A stretch of 64,000 nt of DNA, taken from Sphingomonas morindae (GTDB taxonomy: Bacteria > Pseudomonadota > Alphaproteobacteria > Sphingomonadales > Sphingomonadaceae). The DNA is taken from the NCBI RefSeq assembly GCF_023822065.1, contig NZ_CP084931.1, positions 310,001 to 374,000 of the forward strand. The letters run 5' to 3'. A program made the position numbers and the translations under genes. The notes under the pieces were generated by a model. The model was not told where the DNA came from and did not search any database. It saw only the letters and a list, made by a program, of their open reading frames with translations. This document shows positions 26,915 through 35,333 of this stretch, piece after piece (positions within the stretch are counted from its first letter, which is position 1; each line of letters begins with the position of its first letter).

Positions 26915-27889
26915 TCAGCGGGCAGCGACCTTCGTGTCAAGGAAGGTGCGGATCAGCGGCTCGATCTCGGCGAACCTGTCCTCCAGCGCGAAGTGCCCGC
27001 TGTCGATCAAGTGCAGCTCGGCGTCCGGAAGGTCGCGGAGATAGGGGCGCGCGCCTTCGGCGGGGAAGATCTTGTCGTTCTTGCCCCACACGATCAGCGT
27101 CGGCGGTTTCCGGGTGCGGAAGAACTCCTGGAATTTCGGGTAGAGCGGCACGTTGGTGCGGTAGTCGAGGAACAGGTCCATCTGGATGTCGCGATTGCCG
27201 GGGCGATCGAGATAGGCCTGATCGATCACCCAGTTGTCCGGGCTGATGTTGGACAGGTCGCTCATGCCGTCGGTATATTGGAACTTGGTCGTCTCCGGCT
27301 TGACCAGCCCGGAGAGGCTATCCCGCTCTTTCTGCCCGCCGGTCTTCCAGTACGCCTTGATCGGGTTCCAGAAGTCGCCAAGGCCCTCCTCATAGGCATT
27401 GCCGTTCTGGACGATCAGGCCGGCGACGCGCTCGGGGTGCTTGAGGGCGAGCCGGTAGCCGACTGGGGCACCGTAATCCATCACGTACATCGTGTAGCGA
27501 CGGGCGCCGAGCTGCTGGACGAGCGTGTCGACCATGTCGGCATAGTGCTGGAAGGTATAGGCGAATTTGGTGCGGTCGGGCGCGTCGCTCTGGCCGAAGC
27601 CCGGATAATCGGGCGCGATCACGTGATAGCGATCCGCGAGCGCCGGGATCAGGTTGCGGAACATGTGCGACGAGGTCGGGAAACCGTGCAGCAGCAGCAC
27701 GACCGGGCCGTCAGCGGGGCCGGCCTCACGATAGAACATCTTCACGCCGTCGACGGTGGCGGTGCGATAGTGGACGGTGACCGGGATCGGCGCGCTTGCG
27801 ACGGCGGCGGGCGCCGGCGCGGCGCCGGCGGGTACGCTCAGCATCGCCCCGGCGGAGGCGAGCAGCAGAGAGATCATCATGCGCTTCAT
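26915..27889 (-). CDS. Secreted alpha/beta hydrolase with Asp nucleophile
   Basis: A 324-residue hydrolase with a signal peptide (residues 1-23, ends AGAA). It shows oxyanion motif HGFPTSSHMF, and the nucleophile elbow YVMDYGAPVGY puts Asp (D138) where esterases have Ser. It ends with the catalytic His in DSGHFALEDR. Asp nucleophiles mark epoxide hydrolases and haloalkane/haloacetate dehalogenases, so it should hydrolyse an epoxide or halide in the periplasm. ATG 27889 is supported by GGAGAAG; a 62-residue upstream extension would hide the signal peptide. About 400 bases upstream are non-coding. Confidence 0.88.
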   Translation of the reverse strand: MKRMMISLLLASAGAMLSVPAGAAPAPAAVASAPIPVTVHYRTATVDGVKMFYREAGPADGPVVLLLHGFPTSSHMFRNLIPALADRYHVIAPDYPGFGQSDAPDRTKFAYTFQHYADMVDTLVQQLGARRYTMYVMDYGAPVGYRLALKHPERVAGLIVQNGNAYEEGLGDFWNPIKAYWKTGGQKERDSLSGLVKPETTKFQYTDGMSDLSNISPDNWVIDQAYLDRPGNRDIQMDLFLDYRTNVPLYPKFQEFFRTRKPPTLIVWGKNDKIFPAEGARPYLRDLPDAELHLIDSGHFALEDRFAEIEPLIRTFLDTKVAAR

Positions 27890-28302
27890 CGGTCTTCTCC
27901 TCACTCCCGATCGGCAGCAGCGCCGCTCGGCTACGGGAGGAGAGATCGCCCTTTTCGCCTGCAACGATAATCGCAGAAAGCGGAAATGGATTGTTCCGAA
28001 ATCCGAAAGAGCGAGGCTGATGGTCGACGATGCAGTTCGGCCGCGGCCCAGGTGACGGTCCGAGGTGGAGCGCAAGGCTTCCTAGATCGGAACGGCCCAT
28101 CGGCGCGTCACGCGCTGCCGAGCCCGAAAAGGCCTGATGCACCGGACGGTGGTTGGCGGCAGAGCGGCAACCTCCGGGACGCGGCAGCTGGAGGGAGCCA
28201 GTCGTCGGTCAGCCGCGAACAAGGACCGGCCGCGTCCCCTTGGCTGGCCCCGTCGCGCTTCCGCCGGCAGGATGGCGTCCCGTCCGCCTACGCCGCGCCG
28301 TG
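27890..28302. other. Non-coding stretch upstream of the secreted hydrolase
   Basis: About 410 bases between the secreted hydrolase start and the broken DUF1330 gene end. The first 130 bases include the least GC-rich segment (around 27960-28010) and probably hold the hydrolase promoter. Open frames on both strands have no motif. I see no RNA gene, transposon end or strong hairpin. Confidence 0.4.
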
Positions 28303-28719
28303 TCAGCGCTCCTTGGTGGCGATGAAGCGCCAGTCGGCGAGTACGGCGAAGCGATGGGGTTTGGCCTGCCGGACATAGGTGTCGCTGGCGAGGATGCGGC
28401 GCAGATCGGCGAAGGCGGCTTAGCGCACGATCGCGATCTCGTCCCATCTGTCGTCTGCACCCACGAGGAGACCGGCCCTTTGCATACCCGCATAGACGAG
28501 CGCCGGCGCGATGCCGAGTTCCTCCGCGGCCCGGCGGAAGCCGCCGACATAGCCTTCGTAATAGCCGCTGAGCGAATCCGGTTTTGGATCGGCGAAGCCG
28601 GGGGGATAGTCCGGCGTCTCGCGGAAGCGCAGCAGGTTCACCATGACGACGGGCCCGTCGCCGATCGCGCGCGCGGCCTCGTCGAGCCGGCTGTCCTCAA
28701 GTTCAAGCTTCGGGATCAT
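28303..28719 (-). pseudogene. DUF1330 family gene interrupted by an in-frame TAA
   Basis: A small dimeric alpha/beta-barrel family protein (DUF1330, related to ferredoxin-like EthD folds). ATG 28719 begins MIPKLELEDSRLDEAARAIG, with the family block DGPVVMVNLLRFRE following. The frame meets TAA at 28420-28422 right after DEIAIVR. In the same frame it then continues AAFADLRRILASDTYVRQAK and ends FAVLADWRFIATKER at 28303, which is the normal DUF1330 C-terminus. So one nonsense codon, at a place where homologues usually have Tyr, cuts a 138-codon gene after 99 residues. A single base change or a sequencing error would explain it. Confidence 0.75.
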
Positions 28720-28804
28720 CGTTGCACTCCGTGTTGCTCCGGAGATCATCGCGATTTGCGCTGGGCCCGTGTAGAGGCGGATCTAGCAGCATGGAGTTTC
28801 CACC

Positions 28805-29749
28805 ATGTCCACACCGCCCTCCTTCCAGCGCCTCATCAACCTGCTGCATTTCGCGCGCGTGGTGGATGCCGGCTCCTTTGCCGAAGCCGCCCGCCGCGCC
28901 GGCACGACGACATCGGCCTTGTCCAAGGCGGTCTCCCGGTTCGAGCAGGCGCACGGCGTCCGCCTGCTCCACCGCACCACCCATGCCATCTCGCTGACGC
29001 CGGAGGGCGAGCGGCTATTGGAGGGCACGCGCGATCTTCTGCGCGAGGCGGAGCGGCTCGAGGCGGTGCTTGACCGCGCCTCGGCCAGCGGCGCGGGCGG
29101 GCGGGTCCGGCTGAGCGCACCGGCGTCGCTGATCCGCGCGCGACTGGCGCGCCAGATGCCAAGCCTGTTGCGCGCGAACCCGGACATCGAGCTGGAGCTC
29201 AAGGCCGATGACGGCACGCTCGACCTCGCCGCCGAAGGCATCGATATCGCGATCCGGATCGGCCCGATCCAGGGCCAGCCCGGCCTCGTGGCCACGCCGC
29301 TCGGCAGCTTTCCCTGGGTGCTCTGCGCGACGCCGCGCTATGTCGCGCTGATCGGCGCCCCGCGCGCGCCGGCCGAACTCGACGCCCACAAACAGATCGG
29401 CTTCCGCGATCCCGGCACCGGCCGGCTGCGCGCATGGCACTTCACCGATCCCACCAACGGAAAGGGGATCCGGCATCTGCCCCGCCCACGCATCGTAGTG
29501 GAGGACATGAGCGCGATCTGGTCGATGATGCGCACGGGGCTTGGCCTCGCGTGGCTGCCCGCGTGGGTCGGGCTTGCCGATCTGCGCGCGGGGCGCGTCG
29601 TCGAGCTGCTGCGGGACTGGCGCAGTGCCGACACCGCGGTGCACGCCGTCCGGCTCGATCGTCGATACACGCCCATTCGCATCAGACGCCTTCTCGACCA
29701 TCTTCGCGAGGCGGCGCTTGAATGGCGATCCACCGACGACCGGGCGTGA
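28805..29749 (+). CDS. LysR-family transcriptional regulator
   Basis: A 314-residue LysR protein with HTH at residues about 10-70 (AGSFAEAARRAGTTTSALSKAV) and a substrate-binding domain from about 100 (GGRVRLSAPASLIRARLARQ). It is divergent from the broken DUF1330 gene across 85 bases, so that gene may have been its target. Convergent with the SDR at 29840. A run of nine C's at 29767-29775 lies just after its stop. Confidence 0.9.
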   Translation: MSTPPSFQRLINLLHFARVVDAGSFAEAARRAGTTTSALSKAVSRFEQAHGVRLLHRTTHAISLTPEGERLLEGTRDLLREAERLEAVLDRASASGAGGRVRLSAPASLIRARLARQMPSLLRANPDIELELKADDGTLDLAAEGIDIAIRIGPIQGQPGLVATPLGSFPWVLCATPRYVALIGAPRAPAELDAHKQIGFRDPGTGRLRAWHFTDPTNGKGIRHLPRPRIVVEDMSAIWSMMRTGLGLAWLPAWVGLADLRAGRVVELLRDWRSADTAVHAVRLDRRYTPIRIRRLLDHLREAALEWRSTDDRA

Positions 29750-29839
29750 TCGCTATTGTGCGGTAGCCCCCCCCCGCTTTATCGTCGCGGATTACCCGGC
29801 AACCGCCTTCATGGCCGAACAGGCTGCCGCCCGCGCCCG

Positions 29840-30781
29840 CTAAACCGCCTGCGCTCGCGGCGCGCCATCCGGGAAACGTACCCCTGTAAGCGCCTCGGAG
29901 GCTTGCCAGAGACGTGCCGCCATCTGGGGATCCCGCGCCTGCGAGGGCAGTTTCGCGAGGCTTGGATAGCCGCGCACCTCGGCAAGGCCGTCCGGACCGT
30001 AATAAGCGCCGCCCACCGCATCGCGCGCGGTCGCCGCGTAGAGCGTCGGCAAGGCGCCGCGATCCGCCGACTGGAACAGGAACGGCAGAAGCGTTCGTGC
30101 GAGCCCCGGCAGGCTATGGCGACCGGGGCCATTGTGGAGCAGATCGGTGCGCGCGACACCCGGATGCGACGCGATACCGAGAATCCCCCAGCCTTGCGCG
30201 TCGCTGCGCCGCTGCAACTCCAGCGCGAACATCAGGCAGGCGAGCTTCGACTGGCTATACGCCTTCATCGCGGCATAGCTGCGGGTTGCGTTCAGGTCCT
30301 CGCAGTCGATGACGCCCGAGCGCGCGGCCACGCTCGACAGCGAGACAACCCGCCCGCCGTTCCGCAGCAGCGGCAGCAGGTGCGCGGTGAGCGCGAAATG
30401 CCCGAGATGATTGGTCCCGAACTGCAGCTCGAAGCCATCTTCGGTAACCGCGCGACGCGGCGGCACCATCACCCCGGCATTGTTGATCAGCATGTCGATG
30501 CGTGCGTGGCGCTCCGCGATCCGGCCGGCAAAGGCCTCGATCGAGCCGAGGCTGGCAAGGTCCAGTTCCTCGAAGCGCAGATCGGCAGACGGGACGGCCG
30601 CTCGGATCCTGGCCAAGGCCGCGCGGCCCTTGGCGGCGTTACGCCCGGCCAGGATGACGGAGGCGCCCGCCCGCGCGAGCGCGCGCGCATCCTCGAACCC
30701 GAGGCCGCCGGTGCCGGTGACGATCGCCGTTCGGCCCTGCTGCGGGGGTATGTCGGCCTGTGTCCATCTTGCCATGCGCAT
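29840..30781 (-). CDS. Short-chain dehydrogenase/reductase (retinol-dehydrogenase-like)
   Basis: A 313-residue NAD(P)-dependent SDR of the larger RDH/oxidoreductase type. Cofactor motif TGTGGLGF, then NNAGVM, and active-site YSQSK (in [15 protein letters not shown]). ATG 30781 has GAGGAAAG seven bases upstream; ATG 30775 is the alternative. It is divergent from a TetR gene, with a clear palindromic operator in the 74-base gap, so it is very likely the TetR's target. Substrate unknown; family members act on lipophilic ketones, alcohols or protochlorophyllide-like rings. Confidence 0.9.
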   Translation of the reverse strand: MRMARWTQADIPPQQGRTAIVTGTGGLGFEDARALARAGASVILAGRNAAKGRAALARIRAAVPSADLRFEELDLASLGSIEAFAGRIAERHARIDMLINNAGVMVPPRRAVTEDGFELQFGTNHLGHFALTAHLLPLLRNGGRVVSLSSVAARSGVIDCEDLNATRSYAAMKAYSQSKLACLMFALELQRRSDAQGWGILGIASHPGVARTDLLHNGPGRHSLPGLARTLLPFLFQSADRGALPTLYAATARDAVGGAYYGPDGLAEVRGYPSLAKLPSQARDPQMAARLWQASEALTGVRFPDGAPRAQAV

Positions 30782-30795
30782 GCCTTTCCTCAAAG

Positions 30796-30833
30796 CTGCA
30801 CTCAGTGTAAGATGCCTTTTGCACCGAGTGCAA
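30796..30833. promoter_or_regulatory. Paired TetR operator in SDR/TetR divergent gap
   Basis: TTGCACCGAGTGCAA at 30819-30833 is a perfect palindrome with 6-base arms around CGA. A second copy, in inverse orientation, lies at 30796-30810 (CTGCACTCAGTGTAA), matching at 12 of 15 bases. Centres are 23 bp apart. Placement between a TetR gene and an SDR on opposite strands is the textbook setting for an autoregulating TetR repressor. Binding itself is inferred. Confidence 0.65.
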
Positions 30834-30855
30834 CTGTTTGTTCGAAGGTCTGCGC

Positions 30856-31464
30856 GTGGATCAATCGCCTGATGTCCCCTCCCCGTCCGGCGCGCGGGCG
30901 CGGAAGCGCCGCGAGACGCGACGGCGGATCACCGAGGCGGGCGTGCGTCTCTTCATCCAGAAGGGCTTTGACGGCGCCACGGTGGACGAAGTCGCAGCCG
31001 CCGCGGGCATATCGCGGCGCACCTTCTTCCACTATTTCGAGTCCAAGGACGACATTCTGCTCTCGTTGCAGAGCGACGTCGGGGCGCTGTTCGCCGCCGA
31101 GATCCTCCGGGAGGGTCCCGGCGCTTCGCCGTTCGCGCTCGTCCGCGACGCCGCGTTGCGCGTCTGCGCGTCCTTTCCGCACGACGACATGCTGGCGCTG
31201 GACAGGCTGATGCGGAGCAGCGCCTCGGTGCAGGCGCGAAAGCAGGCGAGCTATCGCCAGCAAGAGGAAGCGCTCTTTGCGGCGCTCCGCGCGCTATGGC
31301 CCGAGCCCGAGCGGGAGACACGGCTGCGGCTGCTCGCCATGGTCGCCGTCGGCACCACGCGGGTCGCGTCCGAAACCTTCAACCGGGAGGGCGGCGCGCG
31401 GCCGTTCGACGCGGTCCTCCGCGAGGCCTTCGACGCGGTCACCGCCGCCTTCGCCGCCGAGTAG
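30856..31464 (+). CDS. TetR-family transcriptional regulator
   Basis: A 202-residue TetR repressor: the N-terminal HTH spans residues about 20-65 ([20 protein letters not shown], then [12 protein letters not shown]), followed by a helical ligand domain. I chose GTG 30856 because GAAGG lies eight bases before it; an in-frame TTG at 30838 has no ribosome site and would almost touch the operator. Expected to repress itself and the divergent SDR. The ligand is unknown. Confidence 0.88.
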   Translation: MDQSPDVPSPSGARARKRRETRRRITEAGVRLFIQKGFDGATVDEVAAAAGISRRTFFHYFESKDDILLSLQSDVGALFAAEILREGPGASPFALVRDAALRVCASFPHDDMLALDRLMRSSASVQARKQASYRQQEEALFAALRALWPEPERETRLRLLAMVAVGTTRVASETFNREGGARPFDAVLREAFDAVTAAFAAE

Positions 31465-31673
31465 CGACCAGGCGAACGCCGCAAAGGAGGTGGCCTTCCA
31501 GGACCGGGCCACGGGCTCCGCAAGGCCTGGACAAGGTGTCGCCTCCGGTGAACAACCAGGACGGCGCCATGGGCCGTACAGCGCCGCCCTAGCCTTCATC
31601 ATCCCCGACCCCGCGCGAAGGCGGACGCTCGTCGAAGCGTCCTTCCTGCGCATGCGGGCCAGGGGCAGACCGA

Positions 31674-32399
31674 TCACATGTCCGCCGCGACCGGCCGGAC
31701 GATGACCTCGTTGATGTCGACGCCCTCGGGCTGCTCCACCGCGTAGCGGATCGCGCGCGCGATCGCGTCCGGGGTGAGCGACTTTTTCCGCCATCCGGCC
31801 AGCGCGGTCGCGACGTTCGCATCGGTGATGTCGTGGCCCAGTTCGGTCGCGACGACCCCGGGAGAGATCAGCGTCGAGCGGATGTCGTCATGCTCCTGCC
31901 GCAGGCCCTCGGTGATCGCCCGCACGGCATGCTTGGTGGCGCAATAGACGGCGGCGGTCGGCACCACCATGTGCGCCGCGACCGAGGCGACGTTGATTAT
32001 ATGCCCCGATCCGTCGGCGACAAAACGGGGAAGAACCGCGGCGATGCCGTTGAGGACGCCGTGGATGTTCACGTCGATCATCTTCTTCCACTCGTCGCGC
32101 TTCAGCGCGGCGAGCGGCGAGAGCGGCATCACGCCGGCATTGTTGACCAGCACGTCGATGCGCCCGAAGCGCGCCGCCGCCGCCGCGACAAAGGCGTCGA
32201 AATCCGCGCTGTCGGTCACGTCGAGCGTCCGCCACGCGACATCGCCGCCCAATTCCTCCGCCAGCGCCTTCAAGCGCTCGCCGCGGCGCGCGCCGATGAA
32301 CAATCGCGCGCCGGCCGCCGCAAGCGCGCGCGCGGTCGCCTCGCCGATGCCGCTCGAGGCGCCGGTGATGAGCACGACCTTGTCGATGGTCCCCGTCAT
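31674..32399 (-). CDS. Short-chain dehydrogenase (SDR family oxidoreductase)
   Basis: A 241-residue classical SDR: cofactor motif TGASSGIG at residues about 12-19, NNAGVMPLS, and catalytic YCATK (AVYCATKHAVRAITEG). It resembles the YdfG/CsgA-like group often annotated as oxidoreductases of unknown substrate. ATG 32399 gives a normal family length; an open frame running upstream to 32762 is rejected. Divergent from the AraC gene across 150 bases that contain a direct repeat suited to AraC binding. The 209 bases downstream of its stop are empty. Confidence 0.9.
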   Translation of the reverse strand: MTGTIDKVVLITGASSGIGEATARALAAAGARLFIGARRGERLKALAEELGGDVAWRTLDVTDSADFDAFVAAAAARFGRIDVLVNNAGVMPLSPLAALKRDEWKKMIDVNIHGVLNGIAAVLPRFVADGSGHIINVASVAAHMVVPTAAVYCATKHAVRAITEGLRQEHDDIRSTLISPGVVATELGHDITDANVATALAGWRKKSLTPDAIARAIRYAVEQPEGVDINEVIVRPVAADM

Positions 32400-32465
32400 G
32401 ATGCTTCCTTTCCCGTTGATCCGGTGCGCGTGCAGATGGCCCGCCGGTGCATCGGAGCGGTAGAG

Positions 32466-32495
32466 CGATCCTCCGGAGGCCTTGCACGATCCTCC
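32466..32495. promoter_or_regulatory. Two direct repeats 21 bp apart, AraC-type operator
   Basis: CGATCCTCC occurs at 32466-32474 and again at 32487-32495. The exact 21-bp step puts both on the same face of the helix, as in AraC/XylS operators with two half-sites. It lies between an AraC-type regulator gene and a divergent SDR. The pattern is read directly; function is inferred. Confidence 0.5.
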
Positions 32496-32549
32496 AAAAT
32501 CGCGGGTGTGCGCTTGCATGCGCCGCCCGGCTGCGGGATCAGCACGGAC

Positions 32550-33446
32550 ATGGACCGGATCGCCGAACTCGCCGCCATCATCGATCGCCACGTCAGCGGT
32601 ACGGGCATCTGCACGACCGTTATGCCCCACGTCTCGCTGATCCGCGCCGACCAGCCAAGCACGCCGACACCCGCCGTCTATGAAGCCTCGCTTTGCCTGA
32701 TCGCCCAGGGGTCGAAGCAGGTGTCGATCGGGGAGCAGCATCTGGTCTACGATGCTGCGCACTATCTGCTGGTCTCGGTCGATCTGCCGCTGGTCGGCCT
32801 CGTCACCGAGGCGAGCCCCGACAAACCCTATCTATGCTGCAAGATCGATCTCGACTCCAAGATGCTCGCCGACTTGATGGCGACGGAAGGCGGGCCGATC
32901 GCGCGCACCGAATTGCCGGTGCTGGGCGTCTACCCCAGCGATCCCGACCTGCTCGACGCCGCCTGCCGCCTTGTCCGGCTGCTCGATCGACCGGAAACCA
33001 TCGGGGCGCTGGCGCCGCTGATCGAGCGCGAGATCCTCTACCGGCTGATGACCGGCCCGCACGGCCCGATGCTGCGCCATGTCGCGACCGCGGGCAGCCA
33101 TCTGAACCAGATCAGCCGGGCGATCGCGGCGATCCGGCGTCGCTTTGACGCGCCGATCCGCATCACCGAGATCGCCGCCGATGCCGGCATGAGCCCGTCC
33201 TCGCTCCACGCGCACTTCAAGGCGGTCACGCGGATGACGCCGCTCGAATATCAGAAGCAGCTGCGCCTGCAGGAGGCGCGGCGGCTGATGCTGGTGCAGG
33301 GCGCAACGGCGGGAGCGGCGGGATTCGCCGTCGGCTATGAGAGCCCGTCGCAATTCAGCCGCGAATATCGGCGCCTGTTCGGCGCTTCGCCGCGCCAGGA
33401 CATCGAACGGCTGCAGATGAGTTCGGCGTCGGCGATGGCGCTGTAG
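32550..33446 (+). CDS. AraC-family transcriptional regulator
   Basis: A 298-residue regulator with an N-terminal AraC_N-type cupin domain (SLCLIAQGSKQVSIGEQHLV, YLLVSVDLPLVG) and a C-terminal double helix-turn-helix from about residue 195 (ITEIAADAGMSPSSLHAHFK; GYESPSQFSREYRRLFGASP). It likely activates the divergent SDR. ATG 32550 is used; the longer open frame upstream runs antisense through the SDR and is not coding. A strong GC hairpin follows its stop. Confidence 0.92.
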   Translation: MDRIAELAAIIDRHVSGTGICTTVMPHVSLIRADQPSTPTPAVYEASLCLIAQGSKQVSIGEQHLVYDAAHYLLVSVDLPLVGLVTEASPDKPYLCCKIDLDSKMLADLMATEGGPIARTELPVLGVYPSDPDLLDAACRLVRLLDRPETIGALAPLIEREILYRLMTGPHGPMLRHVATAGSHLNQISRAIAAIRRRFDAPIRITEIAADAGMSPSSLHAHFKAVTRMTPLEYQKQLRLQEARRLMLVQGATAGAAGFAVGYESPSQFSREYRRLFGASPRQDIERLQMSSASAMAL

Positions 33447-33479
33447 CGGCGGCCGCGCGAGAAGCCGGCGCGGCCGCCG
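33447..33479 (+). terminator. 12-bp perfect GC hairpin after the AraC gene
   Basis: CGGCGGCCGCGC at 33447-33458 pairs perfectly with 33468-33479, leaving a nine-base loop. It begins immediately after the AraC stop codon and lies before the convergent LysR gene. There is no T run, so it would be a weak intrinsic terminator or an RNA-end stabiliser. Confidence 0.5.
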
Positions 33480-33563
33480 GGGCATCCGTCGCGCCGCGAA
33501 AGAGACATCGGGTCCCGCCGGGTTCGGCGCCAAGGCGCTGACTTGGCGCGGCGGCGATGCGAT

Positions 33564-34460
33564 CTAGGTGAAGGCCCCCAGCGAAGCCGATAGATGATCC
33601 ACCACCGATCGGATTTTGGCCGACAATTTCGGCCCCGCCGGGAAGATGGCGTGTACCTCGGCCGGATCGAGCCGATAGGTGCCGAGCAATTGCTCGAGGC
33701 GGCCGGCGCGCAGATCCTCCTGCGCCATGATCCGGGTCGCCAGAGCGACCCCCAATCCTGCCGTTGCCGCCGCGAGGACACCCGATGCCGAGTTGATCCA
33801 GAGCCGCGCCGTCACATCGACCGCCGTGACCTTTTGATCGTGCATGAAGCGCCAGCTCGCACGGCCGAACAGGCCATGCTGGACGATGCAGTCGTGGCGC
33901 GCCAATTCCGTCGGATCCTTGGGTGCGCCCCGCGCTGCGAGATAGGCGGGTGCGGCAACCAACAGGCGCTCGACCGACGCAAGTCGGCGGGCGCCGAAGC
34001 TGGAATCGTCCAGCGCCCCGACACCTAGGCGGATGGCGATGTCCACACCGTCCGCGATGAGGTTCTGGCGCTCGTCGCTCATCGTGATCTCGACCCGAAG
34101 GTCCGGATGCCGTGCCAGGAATGGCGCCAGCGCCGGGATCACCGCGCGGGACCCGTAGAGAACCGGCATGGCCAGGCGAACGACGCCGTGGAGCGAATCC
34201 AATCCGCGCGCCGCCTGCTCGGCCTCCGCCATCTCCGCGAGAAGGCGGCGCGCGCGGTCCAGGTACAAGGCGCCGGCGTCGGTGAGCGAGACGCTGCGGG
34301 TCGTCCGCAGCAACATCGTCGTGCCGAGCCGCGCTTCGAGCGCCGCGATGATGCGGGACACCGAGGGTTGGGAGAGATTCAGCTCGCGCGCCGCGCGCGA
34401 GAGGCTGCCGCTTTCCGCCACACGGACAAAGACCGTCATCTCCTGCCAGCGATCGCTCAT
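33564..34460 (-). CDS. LysR-family transcriptional regulator
   Basis: A 298-residue LysR protein: HTH at about 1-60 (SGSLSRAARELNLSQPSVSR), RTTRSVSLTDAGALYLDRAR, then the substrate domain. ATG 34460 (MSDRWQEM) matches the family start; a 34-residue Arg-rich extension is rejected. Divergent from the GST gene across 106 bases, which makes the GST the likely target. A GAA-N6-TTC inverted repeat lies ten bases upstream of its start codon. Confidence 0.9.
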   Translation of the reverse strand: MSDRWQEMTVFVRVAESGSLSRAARELNLSQPSVSRIIAALEARLGTTMLLRTTRSVSLTDAGALYLDRARRLLAEMAEAEQAARGLDSLHGVVRLAMPVLYGSRAVIPALAPFLARHPDLRVEITMSDERQNLIADGVDIAIRLGVGALDDSSFGARRLASVERLLVAAPAYLAARGAPKDPTELARHDCIVQHGLFGRASWRFMHDQKVTAVDVTARLWINSASGVLAAATAGLGVALATRIMAQEDLRAGRLEQLLGTYRLDPAEVHAIFPAGPKLSAKIRSVVDHLSASLGAFT

Positions 34461-34469
34461 TCGTGCTCC

Positions 34470-34481
34470 GAATATATGTTC
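34470..34481. promoter_or_regulatory. GAA-N6-TTC repeat in the LysR/GST gap
   Basis: GAATATATGTTC is a short dyad (GAA/TTC) with an AT-rich centre, within 10-21 bases of the LysR start. LysR proteins bind T-N11-A-like dyads in such gaps and often autoregulate. Short enough to be chance. Confidence 0.3.
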
Positions 34482-34566
34482 TCCGTTCCTGGCCGATACT
34501 CTCATGCGGCTGAATAGCCTAGCCCCACTGCATCGGCGGCGCGGCCGCGATGCGAGGAGCAATTCA

Positions 34567-35238
34567 ATGGCGATACAGGTTTACGGCGATCCGGGATCGG
34601 GAAGTCTGCGCCGGGTCATCACGGCGGCGTCGATCATGGGCATCGAACTCGAGCGCGTGCCAGTGGATCTGTTCAAAGGCGAGAGCCAGACCAGCGACTT
34701 CAAGTCCCGGTTCAACCCGCATGGGCTGACGCCGGTGATGGTCGACGGGGACACCATCCTCTACGAATCCTCGGCCATCAACATCTATCTGGCGGAGAAG
34801 GTCGGATCAGACCTGCTCGGCACCACGCCGGCCGAGCGGTATCAGGTGTTGCAGTGGATGTTCTGGTCGGGCGAGCAATGGCGGGTGTTCGCCACGCTGG
34901 TGTTCGATGAACGGATCGGCAAGCGCTTCGTCGGCCAGGCTGAGGATGCGCGCATCGTGGAGCTGGCCTTCGGCAAGATCCACGCCGCCGCCGCAGTGCT
35001 GGACGCGCATCTGGCGGACCGGCGCTTCATCGCCGGTGACCGGCTGACCTTGGCGGATCTCGATATTGCAGGGCCATTCTCGCAGAGCGCGCGCACGAAG
35101 CTCCCGCTCACGGACTATCCCAATCTCGTCGCCTGGCAGCAGCGGTTGCTCGATACCGTGCCGGCCTGGGCGGAGACAAAGCGCGAGGTGGATGCGCGGA
35201 TCGACGGTGCGCTGGCGGGCGCGGGGATCGTGCTGTGA
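34567..35238 (+). CDS. Glutathione S-transferase
   Basis: A 223-residue two-domain GST. The thioredoxin-like domain (residues about 1-80) has the start IQVYGDPGSGSLRRV, with Ser in the usual catalytic position, then NPHGLTPVMVDG and YESSAINIYLAEK for glutathione binding. The helical domain carries ERFIAGD-type block RRFIAGDRLTLADLDI. It conjugates or reduces electrophiles in the cytoplasm, which fits a neighbourhood of epoxide-type hydrolases. Divergent from a LysR gene. ATG 34567 is chosen because the longer frame reads through the LysR promoter. Confidence 0.92.
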   Translation: MAIQVYGDPGSGSLRRVITAASIMGIELERVPVDLFKGESQTSDFKSRFNPHGLTPVMVDGDTILYESSAINIYLAEKVGSDLLGTTPAERYQVLQWMFWSGEQWRVFATLVFDERIGKRFVGQAEDARIVELAFGKIHAAAAVLDAHLADRRFIAGDRLTLADLDIAGPFSQSARTKLPLTDYPNLVAWQQRLLDTVPAWAETKREVDARIDGALAGAGIVL

Positions 35239-35333
35239 CGGGAGGCCATGATGCCGGGGGTGGATGAGCGCGCATCTGGCTAGCGGAGATGAGGGGGCGG
35301 GCCGGACGCCCGCAAGGAGCGGTCGGCCGCCCC

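Noticed and set aside
29767-29775. A run of nine C's as a contingency (phase-variation) tract
   Set aside because: It lies after a stop codon in an intergenic gap, so slippage would not change any protein.
31833-32549. A 239-residue N-terminal extension of the AraC regulator
   Set aside because: It is antisense to the SDR with a clear TGASSGIG and YCATK. The cupin domain begins right after ATG 32550.
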